From assembly GCA_030615145.1 (NCBI GenBank), contig JAUWZT010000033.1, positions 1 to 19,351 on the forward strand: a stretch of 19,351 nucleotides of DNA, in the 5' to 3' direction. Source of the stretch: Promethearchaeota archaeon. GTDB lineage: Archaea; Asgardarchaeota; Lokiarchaeia; Sigyniarchaeales; SOKP01. The notes under the pieces are model-generated. The model was not told where the DNA came from and made no database searches. It worked only from the letters and a program-made list of their open reading frames with translations. Shown piece by piece: positions 1 through 6,445 of the stretch. Both the position numbers and the translations under genes were made by a program. Position 1 is the first letter of the stretch. Every line of letters begins with the position of its first letter.

Positions 1-73
1 AAAATTTTTATTCAAAAGTTTTAACTATTTTTTAATAATTTATTTATTTATTTAAACATTGATTTACCAAAAA

Positions 74-78
74 GGAGA
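74..78 (+). promoter_or_regulatory. Shine-Dalgarno site for the Roadblock-GTPase gene
   Basis: A GGAGA stretch lies 12 bases upstream of a TTG codon at 91. The next in-frame ATG is at residue 36, inside the first conserved beta strand and helix of the Roadblock-like domain, so this site supports the TTG start. Confidence 0.5.
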
Positions 79-90
79 AATTGGGAAATA

Positions 91-1107
91 TTGTCAGTTG
101 ACACAAAAAAGTTAGCGGCTTTGCTCCAATGGTATAAACAAAGCCTTGGTAATGAATTAATCGCAGTTTTAGTGGTAAATAGAGACGGGTTGGTTATGGA
201 TTCTTTAATAGGTTCTTCAGAAAAATCGCTAGATGAAGAAATTATTAGTGGTGTAAGCGGCTTAGTAGAACCTGTATTAACTAGAATTACGGAAGAATTC
301 AGTTCAGGATCCTTTGGAACGGGAACTTTTGATACCGAAGATTATAGATTCATTTTTTGTGAAGCTGGACCTGAAGCTATTCTTGTTACGGTTTTAGATG
401 CAATCGCGGGCGTAGATCCCGTTTTTCCTTACGCTTATTTAGCATCTGAAAAGATTGCTCGAATTTTCGACGGAAGAACCGTAAGTCCCGTTATTCCAAA
501 GTTAATTTCTGAACAAGATGTAAAGCACATCCAACGAAAAGTGGATAAACTTCAAAAAATTAATATAAAATCTGGAGAATACGCTTTTAAATTAATCCTT
601 GGTGGAGATGGCGCAGTTGGCAAAACAAGCATGGTACACAGATATGTTGAAGATAATTTTGCCACTGATTATAAATCTACGATAGGTACTTCAATTATGA
701 AAAAGAAATGTTCATTTGAAGGGCTTGAAAGTAGTGTGAGGTTTGTAATATGGGATTTAGCAGGGCAAGCTCAATTTAAACGCGTTAGACAAATGTACTT
801 AGCTAATGCAGAAACAGGAATTTTAGTTTATGATGTAACAAATCGAATATCTTTTGAAAATGTCAACAAAAATTGGTACAATGAAATTAAGAAGGCGTCT
901 CCTAACATTTCGCTTATTTTAGTAGGAAATAAAATAGATTTAGAAAATGAGAGAGTGGTTTCTACTGAAGAGGGGGAATCATTAGCGCAAGAATTAAAGT
1001 TATCGTACATAGAAACATCTGCTAAAACTGGAGAAAACATAAATGATGCTTTCAAAATGCTTGCTTTACAAATAATAAAAAAGTTTATAGTAACGGAGGA
1101 TGTATAA
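91..1107 (+). CDS. Roadblock/LC7-like domain fused to a Ras/Rab-type small GTPase
   Basis: The protein has 338 residues and a TTG start. Residues 1-130 resemble a Roadblock/LC7 fold: a first helix, a strand around LIAVLVVNRDGLV, a helix, and later strands ending near IARIFDG. Residues 165-330 are a complete Ras-superfamily G domain. The P-loop is GGDGAVGKTS (171-180), switch I carries the TIGTS threonine, G3 is WDLAGQ (221-226) with the catalytic glutamine, G4 is NKID (280-283) and G5 is ETSAK (308-312). Roadblock proteins in other organisms regulate small GTPases; here both parts are in one chain, as is known from Asgard archaea. The C-terminus (KKFIVTEDV) has no cysteine for prenylation, so membrane attachment would need a partner or the Roadblock part. 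It is close to Rab/Ras in motif wording rather than to Arf or bacterial MglA. The specific cellular role is unknown. Confidence 0.9.
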   Translation: MSVDTKKLAALLQWYKQSLGNELIAVLVVNRDGLVMDSLIGSSEKSLDEEIISGVSGLVEPVLTRITEEFSSGSFGTGTFDTEDYRFIFCEAGPEAILVTVLDAIAGVDPVFPYAYLASEKIARIFDGRTVSPVIPKLISEQDVKHIQRKVDKLQKINIKSGEYAFKLILGGDGAVGKTSMVHRYVEDNFATDYKSTIGTSIMKKKCSFEGLESSVRFVIWDLAGQAQFKRVRQMYLANAETGILVYDVTNRISFENVNKNWYNEIKKASPNISLILVGNKIDLENERVVSTEEGESLAQELKLSYIETSAKTGENINDAFKMLALQIIKKFIVTEDV

Positions 1108-1111
1108 ATAG

Positions 1112-1212
1112 AGCCTCTGGGGGGAATTGAACCCCCGATCTACAGATTACGAATCTTTAGCATGTAATTCTAAATGGCATTAAATGTTGCTCTACCGCTA
1201 AGCCACAGAGGC
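1112..1212 (-). tRNA. tRNA-Thr (anticodon CGU) with intron
   Basis: Read on the minus strand, the acceptor stem GCCUCUG pairs with CAGAGGC, with discriminator U, which is usual for archaeal tRNA-Thr. The D stem is GCUU/GAGC and the T arm is GGGGG-UUCAAUU-CCCCC. The primary transcript does not give a good anticodon stem. Removing 29 bases joins ACAGA to UUCGUAA and UCUGU, a perfect five-pair stem with anticodon CGU and a mature length of 72. CCA is not encoded. The 3' end lies four bases from the stop codon of the convergent GTPase gene. Confidence 0.9.
1157..1185 (-). other. Non-canonical tRNA intron (position 29/30, anticodon stem)
   Basis: This is a 29-base intron in the 5' strand of the anticodon stem of tRNA-Thr. 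A bulge-helix-bulge can be drawn: exon AGCA pairs with intron UGCU as the four-pair central helix, flanked by the three-base bulges ACA and AAA. Cutting after the second base of each bulge gives exactly the exons that restore the stem. The helix on the intron side of the 5' bulge is weak, so the exact cut could move by one base. Introns at 29/30 are known in some archaea, but 37/38 is the standard site. Confidence 0.8.
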
Positions 1213-1221
1213 GTAAGATTT

Positions 1222-1237
1222 AATTTATTTAAAATTA
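1222..1237 (-). promoter_or_regulatory. Likely TATA-box promoter of tRNA-Thr
   Basis: Read on the minus strand, an A/T run containing TTTAAATAAA lies 10-25 bases upstream of the tRNA 5' end. Its spacing and composition fit an archaeal TATA box. The surroundings are AT-rich, so it could be chance. Confidence 0.4.
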
Positions 1238-1322
1238 CTATATTGAAATTTCCTTTTAAAAAAAAATTTTTCATTTTAATAAAATTCTTTTTAATATGAA
1301 TATTTTAAAATGTGTTTTAATT

Positions 1323-2795
1323 CTAATCTTTCTTCATTAACGCTTTATCCACAGATGAACCAAGTTTTTTCAAGGTTTCTCTAATATCGACCTTTTTAAT
1401 CTTCCACTTCATTGGTTCTATGGTAATTATGAAGTTTTTCACATCCTTTTTTGCTCGAATAAGAGTTTGATATCCTTTTAACAATTTTCCTGTTTTTTTC
1501 GAAATTGTTTTTGACATAGTTATTTTACCACAAGATATTCCTAAAGAGCGACACATCTCTTTAAAATCCTTAATTAGGGGTAATGACGCATTTCTAAAAC
1601 CAATACCTATAGATTTGTTTTTTTTATCAACATAAATTGTACCATCTGTATCAACTAACCCCTTTAAACCTCTAATTACTAGCGGACTATATTTAAATAT
1701 CCACTCTTCCTTATTGCGTTCAATCCATTCTTGATCCTTTTTAATCCATTGAGGAACGCATACTTGGTTTTGTACTTTGTCTCCTGTCATTAATCCTAAT
1801 CGTTTTAATGTCTCTATCAAACCATCTCCATATAATTTAATGTCGACTGATTTAGAATTCTTTCGTGGAACCAAATCTGGAGAAATCTTAAACACCTTTT
1901 GCATCAAATTTTTTACATAATGTACATATTCGAGTTCATCCACACGATTCAAAGATATGCTTAATAAACTATTTTTGTATTTCTTTTCTCCTTTTTTATG
2001 AAGATGTCCATCCCCTAATATTATACATATTAACTCAGCAAGATCTTCATTCTTTTTTAATTTTAAAGGTTTATTTATTTTTTCTTTGGGCTCAATTATT
2101 TTATGTGGAATTCTATTTCCATACAATTCTACTAATTTTTCAAAACTATCTTGGTTCAGGGTGTATCCATGATATAAAGTATTACCAATGTAGGTTCCTA
2201 TATTCTTACTTATTTTATTATTTGAAATTCCTCTATCGTTGAGTTTTGAACATATTTCACTTATTAAAGAAGGTTTTATGTAAATTCGGCCTTTTTCTTC
2301 TAAAATTTCAATTTTTTCTGCTCTGCATATTTCCCTTCCAACTAGACTTTCAAGCTTTTTTAGAGATTTCTTATTAATTCTATTTCCCCGGTAAAGAGCA
2401 CCTCTGATATCAACTCCAATTTTTTCTCTTATTTGTTTTAAAGTAAAACCATTGTTTTTTAATTCGTCCCAAATTTTCTTTAAATCATCATCATCTAATT
2501 TAATTTTATCTTCATCAATTTTTTTTTTATTTTCAAGATTCTCTTCTTTTAATTCATAAATTGGTTTATAGTGTTCATCAAGATCAAGTGGTTCCCAATC
2601 ATCTCCTATTTCTTGTTCAGCGGAATTAATGGGTTCCCAGTCATCTTCTAATAATTCTTTATTGCTCTCATTTTCCTCAAAGGGTTCCCAATTATCCTCT
2701 ATTTCTTCTAGAAGGTTTTTTTTTAGTTCTTTCTCATCCCCTGATTTATCTCCTATATAATCAACGATTTCTTCATCATAATCCTTGTTATTCAT
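1323..2795 (-). CDS. Free-standing LAGLIDADG homing endonuclease-like protein with duplicated DNA-binding-like modules
   Basis: With the ATG start the protein has 490 residues; a TTG directly before it would add one. The C-terminal half (about 250-475) has two LAGLIDADG helices: LAELICIILGDGH, with acidic residue D262, and IRGLKGLVDTDGTI, with D384. Both catalytic aspartates are kept, so an active monomeric endonuclease is plausible. The N-terminus (about 30-80) is very acidic and repeats a D-x-WEP motif three times (near 36, 53 and 67). The middle holds two ungapped 49-residue copies (about 105-153 and 178-226) sharing 16 identical positions, among them the G, I, LY-x-G and final L-x-G residues. 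These look like helix-turn-helix DNA-binding repeats. It is not inside an intron or intein that I can see, but its neighbour is an intron-bearing tRNA gene. It may be a mobile endonuclease or a domesticated DNA-binding protein. Confidence 0.85.
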   Translation of the reverse strand: MNNKDYDEEIVDYIGDKSGDEKELKKNLLEEIEDNWEPFEENESNKELLEDDWEPINSAEQEIGDDWEPLDLDEHYKPIYELKEENLENKKKIDEDKIKLDDDDLKKIWDELKNNGFTLKQIREKIGVDIRGALYRGNRINKKSLKKLESLVGREICRAEKIEILEEKGRIYIKPSLISEICSKLNDRGISNNKISKNIGTYIGNTLYHGYTLNQDSFEKLVELYGNRIPHKIIEPKEKINKPLKLKKNEDLAELICIILGDGHLHKKGEKKYKNSLLSISLNRVDELEYVHYVKNLMQKVFKISPDLVPRKNSKSVDIKLYGDGLIETLKRLGLMTGDKVQNQVCVPQWIKKDQEWIERNKEEWIFKYSPLVIRGLKGLVDTDGTIYVDKKNKSIGIGFRNASLPLIKDFKEMCRSLGISCGKITMSKTISKKTGKLLKGYQTLIRAKKDVKNFIITIEPMKWKIKKVDIRETLKKLGSSVDKALMKKD

Positions 2796-2888
2796 CAACT
2801 ATTTTTCTTTATCATTGTTTTTATACTCCCCTAAATCTTCTACAAGAAAATAAATTAGATGAAAAATAAAATAGTAATATCAGTGCTT

Positions 2889-2900
2889 AAAATATTTAAA
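2889..2900 (+). promoter_or_regulatory. Likely TATA box of the thiL-like gene
   Basis: AAAATATTTAAA is centred about 43 bases before the ATG at 2938. A start of transcription 25-27 bases downstream would leave a leader of about 15 bases. Confidence 0.4.
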
Positions 2901-2937
2901 ACCTAATTAAATCATATAGAATTATAAAATTTTACCA

Positions 2938-3954
2938 ATGAATAACAACGATTACATTAGTTCAATAGGAGAAATAACATTAATAAAAATTATAGAAGAA
3001 TTAATTTTTGATAAAACTGGAAGGGAATTAATTCGAGACGATTCTTTTTTTTTTAAAATTAAAGAGGAAGATATCCTAAAAGATATCGTACTTAACTCAG
3101 ACATGTTCAATGCTGCAACTGATGCTCCAGAACAAATGTCCTTTTATCAGATGGGACGAAAATCTGTTCTTATGAATATAAGTGATCTTGTTGTTAAAGG
3201 CGTAAAACCCCAAGGTGTCATTATTTCTCTAGGACTTCCTGAAAATTTAAAAGTTATAGATTTTAAATGTTTGATTGAAGGAATTATCGATTATTTAAAA
3301 TTGTGGAATATTAATTATTTGGGAGGAGATATTAATAAATCTAAAGAAATAATTATAAATCCGACTGTATTTGGTTTCAAGGATCCAAAAAAAATAATTT
3401 ATCGAAAAGGTTTAAAACCAGACGATTTAGTTTTAATAAACAATAAATTTGGCTTAAATGGTGTAGGATTTGATATAATTTTAAATAGAAAAGAGAAAAT
3501 AGAGAATTTTCCTAAATATAGTAGAGCTATCAAAAGTGTATTAGAACCAAACGATATAGGAAAGGAGGGTATTATTTTGGCGGATAAGCAATTAGCAACA
3601 GCGAGTATTGATTCTTCTGATGGGTTATCTAAATCTTTAAAAGATTTGCTTTTGTCAAATCCTAAAATGGGGTTTGAAATTGAATTTAATGAAAATTTAA
3701 TTCATCAAGATTCAATAGAATATTCAAAAGATTACAATGTCTCGTTAGAAAAATTAGTCTTTAATGGAGGAGAAGAATTTATTCATCTATTTACGACTAG
3801 ACCCAAAAATCTTAAAATGGCCCAAAAATTCGTCAAATCGAGGGGTGGAAAATTGATTAAGATTGGAAAGGTAATTTCTGAGGAAAAAATCTATTTTTTA
3901 AAAGAAGGTAAAAGAATTGAATTAAAGAGTCAAGGTTATGAACATTTTAAATAA
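2938..3954 (+). CDS. thiL: Thiamine-monophosphate kinase (ThiL family)
   Basis: ThiL phosphorylates thiamine monophosphate to thiamine diphosphate with ATP, the last step of the cofactor pathway. The 338-residue length fits the family. The usual ThiL/AIR-synthase blocks appear in order: GEITLI near residue 11, a metal-binding acidic pair D34-D35, SD at 54-55, DAPE at 62-65, NISDLVVKGVKP at 80-91, GGD at 129-131, SIDSSDGLS near 223 and GGEEF in place of the common GGEDY. The GE-x-x-LI start and the ISDL-KG-P block favour ThiL over the related HypE, SelD or PurM enzymes. An archaeal AIR-synthase-related paralog is the main alternative. It is transcribed away from the LAGLIDADG gene and has no other thiamine gene next to it here. 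Confidence 0.85.
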   Translation: MNNNDYISSIGEITLIKIIEELIFDKTGRELIRDDSFFFKIKEEDILKDIVLNSDMFNAATDAPEQMSFYQMGRKSVLMNISDLVVKGVKPQGVIISLGLPENLKVIDFKCLIEGIIDYLKLWNINYLGGDINKSKEIIINPTVFGFKDPKKIIYRKGLKPDDLVLINNKFGLNGVGFDIILNRKEKIENFPKYSRAIKSVLEPNDIGKEGIILADKQLATASIDSSDGLSKSLKDLLLSNPKMGFEIEFNENLIHQDSIEYSKDYNVSLEKLVFNGGEEFIHLFTTRPKNLKMAQKFVKSRGGKLIKIGKVISEEKIYFLKEGKRIELKSQGYEHFK

Positions 3955-4109
3955 TTTACCTTAATGAAAACATTCAAGGAATATAGAACAGAAACGACTA
4001 CAGAAAAAGTTATAAATTATTATAGATTTTATCCATTACAATTTTACTTTAATTTTAACTTTTTAACAAGAATTAAAAGATTTGATCTTATTATTAATCT
4101 ATTAGCACA

Positions 4110-4213
4110 GGGCCATTAGCGCAGGCAGGTAGCGCAGCAGGCTTTTAACCTGAAGGTCGTGGGTTCGATATGCTCGTTCGAAAAGATCGGGTGCGAAATT
4201 CCCACATGGCCCG
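4110..4213 (+). tRNA. tRNA-Lys (anticodon UUU) with T-loop intron
   Basis: The acceptor stem GGGCCAU pairs with AUGGCCC, discriminator G. The D stem is GCGC/GCGC with the conserved GG in its loop. The anticodon loop is CUUUUAA on a stem with one G-A mismatch at its outer end. The variable loop is AGGUC. The T stem GUGGG/CCCAC is separated by an inserted stretch; removing 30 bases gives the seven-base T loop UUCGAUU and a mature tRNA of 74 bases. CCA is not encoded. It lies 143 bases upstream of cbf5 on the same strand. Confidence 0.92.
4170..4199 (+). other. Non-canonical tRNA intron (position 59/60, T loop)
   Basis: This 30-base intron interrupts the T loop of tRNA-Lys. It forms a textbook bulge-helix-bulge: outer helix GUGGG/CCCAC (the T stem), central helix UUCG/CGAA of four pairs, three-base bulges AUA and AUU, and an intron-side helix UGCUCG/CGGGUG of six pairs that includes G-U pairs. 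Cutting after the second base of each bulge leaves a normal seven-base T loop. Confidence 0.88.
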
Positions 4214-4250
4214 CTAATATTTTACTCTTTGTAAAGGCTGAATTAAAATT

Positions 4251-4260
4251 TATTTATAAA
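4251..4260 (+). promoter_or_regulatory. Likely TATA box of cbf5
   Basis: TATTTATAAA lies about 100 bases before the ATG at 4357. It would start transcription near 4285, downstream of the tRNA, which argues against any cbf5 start inside or near the tRNA gene. Confidence 0.4.
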
Positions 4261-4356
4261 AGAAAAGTTTTGCATGAAATAATTAATCGAGTATGCATTA
4301 AAGGTAAATATAAAGATAGATCGTTAAAACAAATAAGCTCTCTTACAGCTAAAAAA

Positions 4357-5373
4357 ATGGTTGATATAGAATTTAAATTACCATCTGATGAACCCGAACA
4401 ATTAATAGTTAAATCCCAAGACACTACTAACGAAGCATATGGATGTGAACCGGACAAAAGAGACATAAAAGCCCTCTTAAAATATGGTGTTATAAATTTA
4501 AATAAACCTAGTGGTCCAACAAGCCATGAAGTAGTCTCTTGGGCCCGCAAGATTTTAGGAATTGATAACGCAGGACATGGAGGGACTTTAGATCCAAAGG
4601 TTACTGGAATATTACCTTGTGCGCTTGGTAAAGCTACAAGGGTTTTGTCGGCATTATTGAATGCCGGTAAAGAATATGTAGGAGTTATGTATTTGCACAC
4701 ACCTGAGAAATTAAAAAAAATTGAAAAAGTATTTAAAATATTCACTGGTAAAATTTATCAAATGCCTCCTATAAAATCATCAGTAGTTCGAAAATTAAGA
4801 ATAAGAGAGATATATTATGCTAAAGTGCTTGAGGTAAATAGGAATCATGTATTATTTAAGGTCGGATGCGAAGCAGGTACTTACATCCGAAAATTATGTT
4901 TTGATATAGGAGAAGCTTTATGTTCAGGAGCACATATGTTAGAATTAAGGCGAACTAGAGTAGGTAATTTTATAGAAGATAAGAGCCATGTAAATCTCCA
5001 TAATCTAAAAGACGCATATTCTATATACCGTGAAGAAAGTGATGACTATTATTTGAGGAAAGTAATTTCTCCTATGGAAAAAATGGTATCACATTTACCA
5101 AAAATATATGTAAGAGATACTGCTGTTGATGCTTTATGTCATGGTGCAGATTTAGCTTCTGCAGGAACATGTTATGTAGATGCACGAATCAATAATAACA
5201 AGCAAATAGTTTACATGACGCTTAAAAAAGAATTAATTGGTTTTGGTACTGCTAAAATGAGTGCAATCAAGATTTACAAGGCAAAATCTGGAATAGTGGC
5301 TAGAACCAATAAAATATTTATGGAACGAGGTATTTATCCTCGGTGGAACGAAATAATCAAAAACAAAAAGTAA
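4357..5373 (+). CDS. cbf5: tRNA/rRNA pseudouridine synthase Cbf5 (dyskerin homolog)
   Basis: Cbf5 is the catalytic subunit of archaeal H/ACA ribonucleoproteins, working with Nop10, Gar1 and L7Ae; on its own it can also make pseudouridine 55 in tRNA. The protein has 338 residues, normal for the archaeal family. The TruB-type catalytic motif is GHGGTLDPKVTG with aspartate D79. Further conserved blocks are GVINLNKPSGPTSHEVV, IYQMPPIKS, GTYIRKLCFDIG and ELRRTRVG. The last 80 residues form a PUA domain (LPKIYVRDTAVDALCHGADL onward). The reading frame is open upstream through the tRNA, but that part resembles nothing, and the ATG at 4357 gives the usual N-terminus. No clear Shine-Dalgarno site is seen. 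The methyltransferase gene follows after 14 bases. Confidence 0.95.
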   Translation: MVDIEFKLPSDEPEQLIVKSQDTTNEAYGCEPDKRDIKALLKYGVINLNKPSGPTSHEVVSWARKILGIDNAGHGGTLDPKVTGILPCALGKATRVLSALLNAGKEYVGVMYLHTPEKLKKIEKVFKIFTGKIYQMPPIKSSVVRKLRIREIYYAKVLEVNRNHVLFKVGCEAGTYIRKLCFDIGEALCSGAHMLELRRTRVGNFIEDKSHVNLHNLKDAYSIYREESDDYYLRKVISPMEKMVSHLPKIYVRDTAVDALCHGADLASAGTCYVDARINNNKQIVYMTLKKELIGFGTAKMSAIKIYKAKSGIVARTNKIFMERGIYPRWNEIIKNKK

Positions 5374-5387
5374 GAAAATATAAAAAT

Positions 5388-6026
5388 ATGAAGCAAAAGA
5401 ACCAACATTATTCTACTCAGTTCCCAGATGTAAAAATTAAAGTTTATTCCGTTCCAGAAAGTTTAAAACAGCATTTATTTATTTTTAAAACTATCACAGG
5501 AGTTTTTTCATTTAAAAAATTAGATTTAGGAACTAAGGTTTTTATTGAGCACATGACCGTCCCAAAAAAACAGTGCGTTTTACTCGATCTGGGGTGCGGG
5601 TATGGTGCGATTGGAATTGTGTTAGCATATATATCACCTCAAAGCACTATTTATCTAATTGATATAAATAAAAGAGCAATCTGGTGCACTAGGGAAAATA
5701 TAAAATATAATTTATTGGATAGGACAAACAAAGTTATTACTTTATCAGGTAACTATTTTAAACCTATAAAAAATAAAAACATAAAGTTTGATGGAATTTA
5801 TATGAATCCACCTTTACGCAATGGTAGAAGAGAATTTCTCAAGTTATGTGAAGAGGTTCCTTATTTTTTAAAGCCAAAAGGACTATTTCAATTCGTGATT
5901 AAAAAAAAAATGGGCGCAGAATACGTATTAAAATACATAAATAGCAATTTTTCAAATATATTCGATATAAAGATAATTTGTAAGAGATCTGGATACTGGG
6001 TTTTTAATCTAACTTTATTAGATTAG
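5388..6026 (+). CDS. RsmC-like class I SAM-dependent RNA methyltransferase
   Basis: The protein has 212 residues from the ATG at 5388, which lies just after the cbf5 stop; a GTG at 5343 inside cbf5 would add 15 residues. The MTS/RsmC-type fold shows as the SAM-binding motif LLDLGCGYGAIGI (about 65-77), an acidic end of strand 2 in LIDINKRA (about 90-97), and the NPPL motif (140-143) that marks N-methylation of bases, typically guanine N2. Short archaeal members of this family are mostly uncharacterised. The substrate is probably rRNA or tRNA, which would fit co-transcription with cbf5, but that is inference. Confidence 0.85.
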   Translation: MKQKNQHYSTQFPDVKIKVYSVPESLKQHLFIFKTITGVFSFKKLDLGTKVFIEHMTVPKKQCVLLDLGCGYGAIGIVLAYISPQSTIYLIDINKRAIWCTRENIKYNLLDRTNKVITLSGNYFKPIKNKNIKFDGIYMNPPLRNGRREFLKLCEEVPYFLKPKGLFQFVIKKKMGAEYVLKYINSNFSNIFDIKIICKRSGYWVFNLTLLD

Positions 6027-6131
6027 AGTAATAATTTTGATTTTCTTATAATAAAATTCAAGAAAATTATTTAGTAAAAATAGAAAATTTTTTTACAAAT
6101 AGAATATTCTTTTAAAAATATAGTAAGGAAA

Positions 6132-6135
6132 GAGG
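6132..6135 (+). promoter_or_regulatory. Shine-Dalgarno site for rpoH
   Basis: GAGG within a purine-rich run (6127-6136) is seven bases before the TTG at 6143. The next in-frame ATG falls at residue 43, in the middle of the conserved RpoH fold, so this site fixes the TTG start. Confidence 0.6.
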
Positions 6136-6142
6136 ATTTTTT

Positions 6143-6400
6143 TTGACTAAAAAAAGAAAGATAGATGTTCTACTTCATGAGCTGGTTCCCAAACATTATC
6201 TTTTAACAAAAGAAGAATCGCAAAATTTGTTAGAAAAATATAAAATACATATTTCTGATTTACCTCAAATGTTTGAAAAAGATCCAGTAGCAATTGCGAT
6301 TGGTGCAAAAGAAGGTGATATTGTTAAGATTGTTCGAGATTCTCGTACAACAGTAAAATTCATAAATTATTATCGTTATGTCAAAAAAGAAAAAGTGTAA
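6143..6400 (+). CDS. rpoH: DNA-directed RNA polymerase subunit H
   Basis: RpoH is the archaeal counterpart of the C-terminal domain of eukaryotic RPB5, on the DNA-entry jaw of the polymerase. The protein has 85 residues, as expected. Recognisable blocks are HELVPKHYLLTKEE, the LP-QMFEKDPVA stretch, GAKEGDIVKIVRDS and the terminal YRYV. Initiation is at TTG with a good upstream GAGG. rpoB follows after 45 bases, the conserved archaeal order. Confidence 0.95.
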   Translation: MTKKRKIDVLLHELVPKHYLLTKEESQNLLEKYKIHISDLPQMFEKDPVAIAIGAKEGDIVKIVRDSRTTVKFINYYRYVKKEKV

Positions 6401-6445
6401 TTAATCTCTTTTATTGAAATTAATATTAAATTGGTTAGGTAAAAA

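Noticed and set aside
3964..4119. A 51-codon open frame between thiL and tRNA-Lys
   Set aside because: It runs into the tRNA acceptor stem, has no Shine-Dalgarno site and its translation resembles nothing.
4159..4356. An in-frame upstream extension of cbf5
   Set aside because: It begins inside the tRNA-Lys T arm; the extra 66 residues match no Cbf5 N-terminus, and a TATA-like box lies within the stretch.
5343..5387. GTG start for the methyltransferase inside the cbf5 end
   Set aside because: The added residues are lysine/glutamine-rich and not conserved-looking; the ATG at 5388 lies just behind the cbf5 stop.
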